Source: Reticulascus tulasneorum
Lineage: Eukaryota > Ascomycota > Sordariomycetes > Glomerellales > Reticulascaceae
Direction of reading: 5' to 3'
DNA: 64,000 nucleotides
NCBI GenBank assembly: GCA_001557505.1
Contig: LSAX01000003.1
Location: forward strand, 434,001 to 498,000
The translations under genes were made by a program, and so were the position numbers. The notes beneath the pieces were generated by a model. That model was not told where the DNA came from, did not search any database, and saw only the letters and a list, made by a program, of their open reading frames with translations. Below, in pieces: positions 46,849 through 58,462 of the stretch (positions are counted from its first letter, which is position 1; each line of letters begins with the position of its first letter).

Positions 46849-47961
46849 ATGGGTTTTTTTAACAAGCTCGAAGACAGTATTGATGACTTTCTAGACTTTT
46901 CCCCGCATGCCTACCGCAACGAGATCAGCAGGATGCCCGAGGAGGAGCTCCGCGTCTGCCACAAACAGATCCAGCGCAAGATAGCGGGCGCTGGTGCCCA
47001 GATTGTCGCCGGTGGGGCCGGAGCTGTAGCGACTGGGGGCTTAAGTCTCGTCTTTTCCGGCATCGGGGCTCGTCGGGCAAAGGTCAACTCGCAAAAGTGC
47101 GACCTGATTGAGGCGAGGCTCAGGGAGAAAGGCTGGATGGGCCACGACTTTGGGTTCAAGGATGCCCTCGTCAGCCTGGGTCCCTCGCCGGTCGCGAGTG
47201 TCTTGGCGCCCGGGGCAGATCATCTGGCAGGTCATCTTCTCAACCACGCGACGACGACGGCGGCAACTCATGGTGTTACGCACGCAACGTCAATGACAGC
47301 AGCCCATGGAGTGGCGTCCTCGACCTCCCTCGACCTAAGCACCCAGGCTCTTCACAACGGGATCCACACAGCCATCAAGGCAGGGACGAGCTACTCGGTA
47401 GAGAAATGGGCCGACAAGCCGACGACGACGGAAACCTTCCGCGCGTACCCGAAACCTCATCGCACAAGTCCGAGTCAACCAGAAAGCGACTCCAAGAAAC
47501 CACAGGAGCTTCTCCACCACCGTTCAGAACAGTCAAAGACCCCTACAGCGACTCCTCACGAGCCTGCCCTCAAGTCACAAAGCCAGCCAGACAGTGCACA
47601 AGGGACGCGCCAGGAACCTCAGACCACGATGTCCGGCCGGCGTGAAAGTCTTTGGAAACTATTTGTGGTGCTGCTGAATCCCATCATCTGTTCACTATTT
47701 GGAAATGGAGCCTTTTGCGTGTACGCAACCATTGGGGTCATGGCGTCTCTGTGGAGGGACAATAAATGGGCAGCATTTGAGTTCATTGTCTCTGCTTTGA
47801 TTCTACACTATGCCGGGCTTCCAGTATTCTGGCTTGCCTCAGTCATCCGAGCGCTGGCTCTCCTGTTTACAGGTGCACGTAAATACGGCCAGCCTTTTTC
47901 TGGTGTTTTAACTCTTCTGGTTCTTTTGTACTGTTGTCTTCTTGCGAGTCTAGTTGTCTAG
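46849..47961 (+). CDS. glycine/alanine-rich membrane protein of unknown function
   Basis: This is a single exon of 370 aa. The N-terminus is acidic (DSIDDFLDFSPHAYRNE), followed by an amphipathic helix and a Gly/Ala-rich hydrophobic stretch (IVAGGAGAVATGGLSLVFSG, about residues 52-71) closed by GARRAKVNSQKCDLIEARL. The middle is His/Thr/Ala-rich and then Pro/Ser/Lys-rich and probably disordered. The last 110 residues contain about four hydrophobic segments (LFVVLLNPIICSLFG, CVYATIGVMASLW, FIVSALILHYAGLPVFWLA, GVLTLLVLLYCCLLASLVV), predicted as membrane helices. I have seen similar G-rich segments in uncharacterised fungal proteins but know no function. Its own promoter region carries a tandem duplication. 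Confidence 0.7.
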   Translation: MGFFNKLEDSIDDFLDFSPHAYRNEISRMPEEELRVCHKQIQRKIAGAGAQIVAGGAGAVATGGLSLVFSGIGARRAKVNSQKCDLIEARLREKGWMGHDFGFKDALVSLGPSPVASVLAPGADHLAGHLLNHATTTAATHGVTHATSMTAAHGVASSTSLDLSTQALHNGIHTAIKAGTSYSVEKWADKPTTTETFRAYPKPHRTSPSQPESDSKKPQELLHHRSEQSKTPTATPHEPALKSQSQPDSAQGTRQEPQTTMSGRRESLWKLFVVLLNPIICSLFGNGAFCVYATIGVMASLWRDNKWAAFEFIVSALILHYAGLPVFWLASVIRALALLFTGARKYGQPFSGVLTLLVLLYCCLLASLVV

Positions 47962-48840
47962 GGCTGATTGTGGCGCCTCGGGCACTAAGGCAAATTGTAT
48001 TTGAATTGGCCAGATGACTTTTTATTAATTAGCTAAAGTCTAGGGTAGGAGGGACTAGTAATGGTATGAATCCATATTTTCGGCAACCTCAGAGAGCCGT
48101 AAGTCGTACTCAATCTAAAATATTAAGTTAAGATTGTTTGTCTTAATTTAGAAGGTAATTATCATCATGTTATAGTTTCATAGTAGGTTTTTATCTGTCT
48201 ATGATTGGGCGAAAACCCTCGTATGAGGAACCTCGGGCATAAACCCTCGTACAAGTAGCCCTCAGTGGGACATCTCGCGCAAGAAAGTCAAGCCCTAGAG
48301 AGTAGAGAGACCTTCAGTTAGGATATAATTTCAAGAGTCTCGCAAAAGTATTCACTCCCTAGGCTTCTCACCACAGGTTAATCACACGAAATTCGAAAGG
48401 ACTCTGATAGAGTGGTTTTACTTTTGATTGGTGGCAAGTTTATGCGAGGTGGAGGGATGAGGCTCCTTCATTTGAGTCGCAGTCAGTACACCACGCACAC
48501 CCACCACACAAGTCGATGCCACAGTACCACCGGCTCGCCATGAAGGAAAACCGTCGGAGCGTATTAACCTGTCTTAATTGGCTGTTACAGAATACAATCG
48601 CTATGAAGTTATAATTTCAAGGTTGTTTTAGCGCGGGGCTGAGGGTGGTGCGAGCCACATAGTTGAGGTCTAATTAAAGGGGATCCATGGGACAAAAAAC
48701 TTTGTGCTGACAAGTGGCTTCTTCGCTGCTTTCATTTCAATGGTAGTATAATAAGTGAATGGAATTGAACTGTTGCCGCGCGCACGAGTTAACCTCGCTC
48801 GGCCCCATCGAGTTACAAGTTCCCACATGCGATCGAGCAC
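47962..48840. other. intergenic region
   Basis: This is AT-rich non-coding DNA between convergent genes. A short near-repeat (aaaccctcgta, about 48213 and 48243) is visible. No gene is recognised. Confidence 0.4.
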
Positions 48841-49481
48841 TTAGATATAGTAGTAAAGCTTTGTGCAACTGTGATAGTCGTAGGACAGTCCATTGCTTTT
48901 ATCATCCTTGAAACCAGCAAAGCTTCGGTAGCCGTTCCACCCAGATCTGAGCAACCATATATGTCAGCAGCAGTTGCTTTGAACTTGGTGGAAGGTTAAG
49001 TGATAAAGGGGTTGGAAAGACTTACCCAATTCCGGAGTAGTTTGGCCTGGTCTGCGCATTGGACGGGATGTTCCAGCTGAAGGTTACACCGCTGGGGAAT
49101 GTGCATGACTGATCGGAACCCTCCCAGTAGATGTATTGGTTTTCATAACTCGACCGTCTCACAACGCAGACATCGTTATGCCTCGGAGAATAGCCGGGGT
49201 TGCTGCAATCTGCATCGTTCGCGCAGTACTATTCGGATAGAAGACAAATTAATTTCTTTCTAGAGCAGCATACCATGACTGGGTCAACTTACTACCGCAA
49301 TCGACACCCAAGTCTGAGTAACACCAGCACCACCAAAAGGATAGCAGTTGTAAAGGTGGATACCCTCACCTCTTTTTGCAAGCTTAGCCAGCGCAGGCTC
49401 ATCGGCTTCTACCTTGGTCGGAACGGCGAAGGCGGCCTGGAAGAGGAGAGCCGTAGTGGCAATGAGCTTCAAGCCGAGCAT
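48841..49481 (-). CDS. small secreted cysteine-containing protein
   Basis: Three exons (49293-49481, 49026-49228, 48841-48946) encode 165 aa. The start gives a signal peptide (MLGLKLIATTALLFQAAFA). A short propeptide ends in LAKR before GEGIHLYNC, a likely Kex2 cleavage site. The predicted mature protein (about 128 aa) has six cysteines (NCYPF, YCANDADC, DVCVV, SCTF, SCTK), enough for three disulfides, and is rich in Tyr, Ser and Gly. This architecture is that of small secreted proteins and candidate effectors. No toxin or enzyme family is recognised and no function is claimed. It sits between two secreted-protease genes and other secreted products. Confidence 0.78.
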
Positions 49482-51101
49482 TTTGGATGATTTAGTCGGG
49501 CTTAAAATCTGTATCTATGGTACTTGCTTGCGTTGGGTATCAACCTGTCCGGACTGCACGTAGTCTACCTAGGTAGGGAGAGGACGCAGGCATATATAGC
49601 TGTCCGTCTCGAGGGAGCGAAAGCCGATCTCGACTCAAACCCGCTTCGGATGTTGGAATTGAATTGGGTGCTTTGTCATTTCTATCATACCATAAGCATG
49701 CAGTGAGATCATGGGCTGGTGTTTAGACGCGGTACCCACATAAGCACTGCCCCTGTCTCGGGGTCCATCTCCTTCCAGTAACAATCGGAAATGAGAGAGT
49801 GTTCCGGGCTTCAGTAATTGCACAAGCTCGATTTGGGCCGAAATCTCGTGTATTATCCCGCTATTTCAAATCCTCTTCCAGAGTCCCATGAAGAGCAAAG
49901 AGAGCGGAGGACTATTAATAGACCCAAGTCCAGAGTCTCGCGAATTGGCTTAGTGCTAATGTAGGCATAGGTGAAGGAGACTGTATCACCTTATTATTAG
50001 CATCATTGGCGAAATTTTCACCAGTCGTTTGCAAGATCTTATTTACATTCCCACTTTTCATGTTTCCCCGAAGTTGCCTGACATCCACCAACGGCAGGGT
50101 TATCTTTTCGCCTTTACTGGTAGCTACGGCACTACTTGGCAAACAAACATCAAGCTCTTTAGCTCCTGGCATTGTGTTTCTGCAGCGTGGCACCAGTGCT
50201 GCTCCGTTGACGCTGCCGTCTTAGTTTTGGCGAGACAACTTCTTTTGATGCCCCTGATTGCCCTGTGTAGATGATGGGGTGAACCCGATAACTCTTCGAA
50301 ACCCCAAAAATGGTCACCGTCTTCAAACTGCTGATCGTTTTCACTCTCACAAACTTAATGACTGGAAGGCAAGTCTTTGGCTTATAACCCTTCGAATATT
50401 CGATCAGGAGATACCCTGCACGCAGTAAACATGTCGGAATGCTTGAGCACGCAAATTGCCAACAAGATCCAGGTGGTTGCGCAGGATTCGGAAATGCCGA
50501 TGTCACGACCCTCTTCCGCACCTAGCCCACCCAAAAAGTCTCGATACCTAGCGACAAAGCTAACGGAAGTGAGGATACACCTGCAACCTGACGCCGAGCT
50601 GCAATAGTCGAGTGCTGCTAGTACTGAGAGACTTTCGCCCGGCCTTTTGATTTGAAGACTAGCGTCTGGCGAGACAAGGTGTCAGAACCTGCTAGTAAGG
50701 AGTGATATCCATGTACGGCTATACGGACAATTTGCGAATGCGGACGACGAGATAGCGTTTCAGACTTCGCTTAATCGTGACTGTGTTTGGGTACAGACTC
50801 TACCGCATCAAGCACACGTTTTCCATCAAAGTAGAATAGCATCTATGGCCGATTCAACAGCAGCGAAAGACAAGTGGCTATTTTGTTCAGCTAAGCCAGT
50901 GTAAACTATAAGGGAATGTATTAAAAGAGTTCCTTCATATATGATGAGCGATGTAATAGCCGTTCAGATTAATTCAGAGTAATTATGGGAAATAAAATGA
51001 CTTGACGAAGGCAGATTTGAAAGTGAAGAACGCAGCTAGAGAGGAATAAAGACCAGGCCACATCCTACGAAGCATTATGCTCCTTGATTATATACCGCCT
51101 C
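49482..51101. other. gene-poor region
   Basis: This is 1.6 kb upstream of the small secreted protein and downstream of the subtilisin gene. Minus-strand frames near 49915-50521 (92 and 120 codons) overlap in different phases, have no recognised domain and could not be joined. Nothing is called. Confidence 0.35.
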
Positions 51102-52445
51102 TCACGCCCCATTACCGTTATACAAGAGCAGGTTCGGAGACTCCATAACATCAGTCAAGACATCCGGAATCGCAAGCTTTGTAAGCCTGGCCCGCATCTC
51201 CTCTGGCGTTCTTGGTCCTTCCAGAGCCAGCAGGTAGGCCACGACGCCCGCAACATACGGGCTCGCCATGGAAGTGCCTGAGTCACGTTCCGTCGATGTC
51301 GTGGAATTGATCCAAGTGGACAGAATCTCAGCACCAGGCGCGAAGATGTCGACAGAGGGGCCCCAGTTTGAGGCAGGCCATCTGCTATAGGCCGAGTTGC
51401 TTGCGGCGACTGTGATAGCGTCGGGTACGTTGGCCGGGCTACACAGCGTGGCGTTCATCTGCGCAGTGTTAAGCTAGATCCTAAGGGCCGGGAGGTGGAT
51501 ATAAAGAGAAGCATACGTTCTCGTTTCCCGCTGATACCACAACTATAATGCCGTTGTCTATGGCAGCCTGGACACCAGCGTCCAAAACTTCATTTTTTGG
51601 TCCGCCCATGGACATGTTGACAACCGATTTGCCAACCGTCCCCTTAGCCAGGATATCATTTGCAGCCCAGGTGATTCCGTCCAAAACTATCGAAGTTGTC
51701 GTGGAGTAGCCGTCGAATACTTTGACGGCAATCATTTGCGTCTTCTTGGCGACCCCGTACGTCGCACTCCCAATACTCCCGGCAACATGCGTGCCATGAC
51801 CTTCAGTGTCGTTGTCTTTGCCTCCGGCGGGGTTATAACCAAATATGGCGCGGCCTTCAAAGTCGACATGCTCGACATATATGCCGGTATCTAACACGTA
51901 GGCAAAGGTGCCTTCGCCAGCCGAAGAGTCATAGATATATGAACTTGCGTTACTAAGAGGGCTGCTGTGGGAAATTGCAGACAGTCCCCAGATTGGATTC
52001 TCCTGTACTCTGACGCAGGACAGCGTTATCACCTGGTCTTCTTCAACAGCAGCAACCTGAAAATTGCTCGTCAGTTGTTGATTTAGACAAGAAAGATCTC
52101 TTTTCATCCACAGATCAATACAACATGTTGCAGACGTGGAATGCCTACATCTGGGCTCGCACTAAGCGCTTCGAGCGTTTCTTCGTCAAACGACCCAGCA
52201 TAGGCTTTATAGCCCGGAAAGCTAAAGGTCTTCTCAACCCCGACCGAGTCGCCACCCCTGCGCTGGAGACTTCTGGCTTGGACATCTGATACCCACCGGG
52301 TATGAAGATCAAGCCCTAGATCAGTGAAACCTGGTTTGAGGGCCACAACATACTTCCCAGGTATTTTCTGCCTCTTCACATCGGCAGGCGCACAAAAGCC
52401 GGCGGCGGCCCCTAGAAGGACAAGCACAAATCGAAGGGATGCCAT
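51102..52445 (-). CDS. secreted proteinase K-like subtilisin (PR1-type)
   Basis: Three exons (52149-52445, 51517-52056, 51102-51458) encode 397 aa, the normal size for fungal proteinase K/PR1 enzymes. The signal peptide is MASLRFVLVLLGAAAGFCA, followed by an I9 inhibitor propeptide (GKYVVALKPGFT, VEKTFSFPGYKAYAGSFDEETL). The triad is D155 (AYVLDTGI), H186 (TEGHGTHVAGSIG) and S342 (SGTSMASPYVAG), with oxyanion-hole Asn in SAGNEN. The first and third exon joins restore SPDVAAVEEDQVI and GNENMNATLCSPANVPDAITVAASN. Such enzymes digest extracellular protein and, in insect- or nematode-killing fungi, cuticle. A role in infection cannot be inferred here. It is unlike the 956-aa subtilisin 10 kb away, so the two are not a recent duplication. 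Confidence 0.9.
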
Positions 52446-53778
52446 GATTGCGATTTACAATTTCGACGCAGCTCAGAACTCAATCCGGGTACAATCATCA
52501 CCATTACTGCAGATGCACGTTCTATTTAACGTCTAGCAGAGGCGGGTTTCCTGCATCCGCGATACCGGCCCGCTACCGTGTTGTTGAACGGCCCCCACCT
52601 CCCGAATTAAGATAATGGACCTATGAGGCTGATGAGGAGTTGAGGCACAGCAAAATAATGTAACGAAATGAGCAATGGCCATAAATCTATGTAGCGTGGA
52701 TTGGGAAGCTGTTAGTGGCGCCAAGCTGGTATGGCACCAAGCTGTTGCACCTGACAATCTCCATAGATCCTCTTGTGCTAACTAGGTGTGTGCCATGAGG
52801 CACCCCAGCAATCAATGTTCGGATCCGCGTCGGAGTCTGATCCCAAATACGAGGTCAGAGGTCAAAGCTCGCCAAGACCAGTACCGGGTTACAACTCGGG
52901 CGATGCGACTGCAGAGTGCATGTTGTGTAATCTATTGCACGGATTGTCAGGGATGGACGTTGACAGTTTGATGCCAACCATCTGGCGACAAAGGATGATG
53001 GGTAGTCTGCTCTTCCACCGACTTGGTGACTAACTCCCCAACATCCCGGATTAAATTTGAGTATTCTTTGAAACATTAAAGTGAATAGCGTCGTGCGTGT
53101 GTAGTTATTGTTTAGATATTTGTATGACTTCTTTCTTATCTTATCTCTCACATGCATTCCGACTACAACTCGCCCGCAACAGCAAAAAGACTGCATCGTA
53201 TTTTAACCCCGGCTGCCAAGCTCGTATGGAGACCAGAGTTTCTTATCAGGGTATCAATGGGGAGGGATTCCAATGCATCTTTTTGGACGTCGGCCGCGGG
53301 ACGAACTCAGTAGTGTAAGTCAGATAGTTACGGAGTTCTGAGCCTTTTCAAGATACTCAACCAGCAAGGTTCTGGATACCTCATTCAAAGGCACCTCGCC
53401 AAGGTGACTCGTGCGACCGGAATGCAGTCCACAAATCTTTTGTTACAAAACGGGGACGGGATCGAAAGTCGAAAGGTCAGCAAAAAAGCTAGCCCCCTGT
53501 TTTAATGTCAATGTCAAGTATATTCCTCGTCGGCCCATGTAAAAACGAACGATCTAGGTATATCTACAAAAGCAAAGCCCGAAAACCCCATACTCATGCT
53601 CCCTACCAAAAGGAATAACCATGCCAGAGTTCCGGGACAAAAGGAAACCAAAGGACATAAGCGTCAAATTTGCCGAGTGTTCCATAAACGATCCTGCCCA
53701 ATGGCATCCGCCTATTAGGCACTGTCCACATAAACATGCTGAACCATTATTTTCGCCAATCAACAATATTGCATGCTC
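52446..53778. other. intergenic region
   Basis: This is the promoter side of the PR1-type gene and the 3' side of the cation exchanger. Short frames without family resemblance occur here. It marks the right border of the accessory region. Confidence 0.4.
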
Positions 53779-56700
53779 TTAAACGTGAAACGCCGGTCCA
53801 CTCCTCTTTCGTCCAACCGTCTTGAAGCTGGAGTATTGGCCGTCGGCTCCCATGACATCAAAGCGACTGATGCCCATCTCATCCATATTCGTGAATCCGC
53901 TGAAGTAGTACCCAGTGACCACGACCATATAGCTGAGCAGCAGAATGCTACCCTTGAAGTAGTTGCTCTTCCCCTCGCCGTACATGTAGCTCAACAGGAA
54001 GACGCACAGAATGACGGTCACCATGTCCCATTGTGGGAATAGCAGCGAGAAAGTGTAGTGGGCAAGGTCCTCGCCCGCGGGTATCTGCCTGGGGAACAAA
54101 GCAGAGTACGCAACGAGGGTGGGGATCTGGAGTAGAAGCACCTGTAGCGCGTATGCGGAACCGATCTCCATGGACAAGGCAATGTTGCCGTTCATTGCGA
54201 ACGAGATGGCATTCTGCTTTGATGTTAGCTCAGCATCTCCTATTTCAACGATCGAAACTTACCAAGAACTCCGTGGTGTTGGGGACCAGGGCAAACAGAG
54301 TGATACCGAGGAACTTCTCGTCGATAGAGAAGCCCTCCAGGACGACATCGACAGTGTCGACCAGAATCTCAGCGATGATGGCGTAGAGCACGGTGGCACC
54401 CATTAGGATCACGGCACTCTTCAGCCTGCTCCAGTTCGGCGCATCGTGGCCGCCATGCCCCCCTGCTGCGACGCTCGCCTCGCCGACATCTTCGTTATCT
54501 GGGAAATTCGCCGTCCGAATTGGAGGTGGTCGCGATATGGCTGAGGTAGCGGCTGGAAGGCCGGAGACTCTACGCGGCAGACGCACATCCCTAGCGGCAA
54601 TCGTGGCCGCTGTAGCCGCCATCTCGGCCACCTCACGAACCAGCTGGTTATTCTCAGCATCCGAGAAACCAGGGATATGGACTGAGGTGCGGACGACATC
54701 GCTGCCGCTCGTCTTCGGGGGAACAACGTGGGGGGTTGGCGCGCTGCCGTTACCGGTGCCTGGCGGGCCTGTGGCAGTTGTGATAGTCGAGGCCTGTCGG
54801 GTAAGGTCCTCGGATCTTGTAGGTAGGCCGACTTGCTTCAGAGACTGCCCGAGGATTCGCTTGTACAGGTGCGACTCGCGAATATCTGTACCGGTCGTGT
54901 CTGCGATAGAGTGTACCCCAGACGGCCTGGCCGAAGTCTGAGTCGGCGGGTCCTCATGTTTCTTCTCATCGACTTCGGTGTTCCAGATAACTGCCGCATG
55001 AGTTCGAAGAGTGAACAACAGGCCGATCGCGTACGAGGAAACGAGCATGCCAGCTGCCAAATAGCAATAGGGGCGAACCGCCTCCAGGTAGAAGCGATCG
55101 TCTAGGGCTGGGACTTGAGAAAAGTAGCATCGGCGGCAGTCCCGGCCGTCAGTGTGATGACCTGGCGAGTCATCAGAAACCAGGTCTTCGTAGTTCATGC
55201 AATCCAGGCAGTTGAGTTCGTGCGTGCCGTATATTTGATAGAATAGAGTTGGGCCGAAGGCGCCAATAACCGCGAAGAGAAGCATCGTCGAAGTTACACC
55301 GGCCGATCTGGCGTTAAACCGCTGCGTCTTCCGTCTGATGGCGCCGAAGCACATGGACAGGCCCGGCAGAAAAAGTATACCGGCGAAGATACTGCCAACG
55401 ATACTTCCCTCCACCAGCTGCCCCTTGCCCTGATTCAGCGCAATGCAGTACAAGAAGACCTCAACAATCGTGGAGAACAGAGCGTTGATGGCGGCGCCGA
55501 CTCCCATCGATGATTGCGCCGAGATCGAAGCGACGGCTTGGCCAATGAAATAGGCCAGGGGAATGATGGAGAGTAGACCGGCAATAAAGAGGAAGGCGGG
55601 GGATGTGATGAAAATGTCGAGGTGGAGAACGCCATCTAAGATCATCCAGTCGAGGATCACAAACATTACGACGGCCATCAGGTTGATGAGGAAGATGTTG
55701 GTGCCGTCAATGGTGTATTTCCAGTATTTTAGGCCAACAGCGCGGTACGTGCAAAGCAGGATGGACGAGTGCGGGGCGTTCGCGACCCGGGCAGAGGACA
55801 AATCGGACTCAAACGAGAGAGCCAGGGGATGCCGTCGCATGTGATCGAGAAGTAGGATGGTGACCTTGCCCATGGGGATCGTGAAGACCAAGAGCCAGCA
55901 AATGGCGGAGACAAGGATCAAGGACGGCGTCAACAAGAAGTAGAAGAAGCAGAAGAAAACGACGCGGCCGATATTCCACTGACCGCGGCCAAACAGCCGC
56001 CTCTTCAGTCGCGGCGGCGTCTCACTTCGTTCCCCGCGTCGCGTTCGGCCCAAGAGGCTTTCCATCTCGTCCGGCTGGGAGTCGATGCTTCGCCTAGAAC
56101 GTCCGACAATCGATCGGCTGCTCTCCGGGCCGAAGAAGAGTCGGCCATATTCCAGGTCGCCACTCTGCCACTGCTCATACTCGGAGATGCTCCGCCCCTC
56201 GCCTTCGTCCTCCTCCAGATATGCATCATCCTGCTCCAGGCGTACATATTTCCCGAAAGGGTAGAACAGGTAGCCAGCCAAGCCAGCCAGCGCCCTGCCA
56301 TACTCCCTGCCGCTTGGGGCGGCCCAAAATATGAAGCAGACGGCAGCGCCAAGCAGGGCAAAGAAGGCCATCCACCAACCGAATAGTATCGTCCACAAGA
56401 TGTTGAAGAAAACGAGCCAGCTGCTCACTCTGCCGCCAGGAGTCGAGTGGATATCGCCTTCGGCATTCTTCTGCACAGATCGATCCTTCTTGTACAGTGC
56501 TGGCTTCCACAGCCTGATGCCGAAAGGATGCGTCTCGTTTATGGCCTGCTGCCGATCCTTGAGGGTGAAGCTTTCGGCATCACTGATGTCTCCGTCTGAT
56601 TCGGACTCGATCTCCTCGTCGAGCACCTCCTCGGGCTGTGTGGTCTGCACCTCCTCCAACGGGTTGTCCTCGGCCCCAGAGGTGTCACTGTCGTCGTCTT

Positions 56701-57320
56701 CGTGTTCACTACGGGACGACTGCACTCGGGAGAGGGTGCTACCCAACACGGGCCGTCGCCGTGTCCCAAAGGGAGTCGCGAGCGGCTCCCTAGTCCGCCC
56801 AGCTGCGTCTGCTTCGACTTCCAGGACATCGTCCTCGGTAGAGAATACCTCGCCGCGATGCGGTGCTGGGTTGGTAGACGTTCTACGGGACATGGGCGGT
56901 TTTCGAGGGCGCTGGGCTTTAATACGCTCAGGGCCGAGCATGGGAGATCTTGCGGGTTGTGTCGATCGCGAATGAGACCGCTCATGCGCAGACGGGTCGC
57001 CTAGAAACTGCGAGGTGCTAGCAGGCGTGGGGCTTTGGAGAGTCCCTGGGTGGGCAGGCGTCAGTAACTGAAGATTGATACAACCCAAGCGGAAAGATCT
57101 AGACCGCGAGCGGACTACACGACTTACCATAGCCACCGGCGTCCGGTCTCCTTCGCACCGTATCGGTAGATTGATGCGACTGGTAGCTCTCAGAGAGGCT
57201 TTCTTCGCGCCCGGAATATGAATCGTATCTGCTCGGACGACGTGTATCAGTCGGCGAGGCGGTGCTCGAGGAATCGCCAGTATACTGGGATGGCGTCCCT
57301 TGGCCGTTGGAGGGATCCAT
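53779..57320 (-). CDS. vnx1: vacuolar monovalent cation/H+ exchanger (VNX1-type, CaCA superfamily)
   Basis: Three exons (57128-57320, 54263-57045, 53779-54213) encode 1136 aa. The ATG at 57320 (MDPSNGQGTPSQY) is chosen because splicing at 57046-57127 joins GGYG to TLQSPTPAS; a longer frame upstream is intron read-through. The N-terminal 340 residues are polar and disordered. Twelve or so membrane helices follow, with the two cation-exchanger repeats: SSMGVGAAINALFSTIVEVFLY and LVPNTTEFLNAISFAMNGN, the latter split by the 49-bp intron. A long loop between the halves carries CLDCMNYEDL and CRRC cysteines plus a Ser/Thr/Pro-rich tail. The yeast homologue Vnx1 moves Na+ and K+ into the vacuole in exchange for protons. 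The intact state contrasts with the broken ENA pump, which also serves sodium tolerance. Confidence 0.9.
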
Positions 57321-58462
57321 GATGGCGTCGGAGCTGTCGCGAAGGACTGCGTAGGTATAGGTAGCGCGGCAGCAGGACTCCGGTATCGATGGGTGTGAAT
57401 GGCAGCGGTGGTTCCTTCCAAGGTGCGTGCGCTCGTTTTAAGGAACGGGATCACGCTGCGTCTTTTCCGTGCTTTTCCCTTCGTCAGACAGGATGCCGGC
57501 TAGTGAACGTCGAGCATGGCCAAGTAATCAGTTGTGAGCGGACGTCGAAGCAGGATTTATGGGACGGATGGACGGTCAGACAGGTTGCTGCCCGAGATGG
57601 AATGATAAATAAACCTGGTAAAGGTAGGTTGCTGTAGGTAAGTTACGCCGGTAGGTAAGGTAGGGTACCGTAGGTAGGTACAGCAGGTACCGAGTGACCA
57701 ACGCGCGATACGAGGGGACCCTGCCAAGAATAATAAGCAACAACAGTCGGAGAACTGGTATTAATTAAGTTATTCGGTCTGGTCTTATCCTGCTTCGCCT
57801 GCGCGGGACCCAAACCATGGAAATAACGTCGTCGTTGTGTGTGTCTTACCTTACTCAGGATCCTCGTCCGGCCATTCCTGCAATAAATGATCAGCTGGGC
57901 TTTTGGAAGGAGGGCACAGTGAGGTTGTTTACTGCGATCAACACAATGTACCTCTAGCCACCTTGGTGTGTGGTGACCCTATGTACCTTGCTAGGCTGTT
58001 ATTCCCGCCCATCATCCCCCAATACTAAGTTACTACATACTACGAGCAAACACAGTGCTTGTGATAGCTGGGGCATTCCCTGAACGGATTAGCTCCGGGT
58101 GATTTACCGTCGCGTTTTCTTTTTGGTTTATCAGCCGCTAGACCAACTTAAGCCTGTACCCAACAACGTCATTTCGCATCCCGCAAGTCCCGCTCGCCAA
58201 GGACGGAGAAAAGGAAAAGGTATCCTTCCGCGGCACGTGATATCGGAGCCCATCGAACGCGTTGCCCGTGGTTTGCCTGCGGCTGGCTGGCTGACAAGGC
58301 CTGGCCAAACCTCTCTCAGCCTGGTCAATCACTAAGCTTCCTCGAGAAACCTTTACATTCTCAACACCACGGAACCAGCTCATCCACATTACCGCTCCCC
58401 ATCCTTCTCTGACCGCCATTCGATCTCGGCACGCCCCCTGTTCCTCCTAATCCGCCGTCAAG
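57321..58462. promoter_or_regulatory. divergent promoter region between vnx1 and rpt6
   Basis: This is 1.1 kb of non-coding DNA. It contains clustered GTAGGTA-type repeats (about 57625-57690, for example gtaggtaggtacagcaggta), a feature seen in many fungal promoters. No factor is assigned. The pyrimidine-rich rpt6 leader is near 58340-58450. Confidence 0.45.

Noticed and set aside
49915..50521. two overlapping minus-strand frames of 92 and 120 codons
   Set aside because: They are in different phases, have no recognised domain, no signal peptide and no clear intron to join them.
54393..54941. 182-codon forward frame
   Set aside because: It is antisense to the cytosolic loop of the cation exchanger and has no family resemblance.
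57321..57454. extended N-terminus of the cation exchanger starting at 57454
   Set aside because: That frame reads through the intron at 57046-57127; the ATG at 57320 in another frame splices in phase and gives a typical acidic, Ser-rich start.
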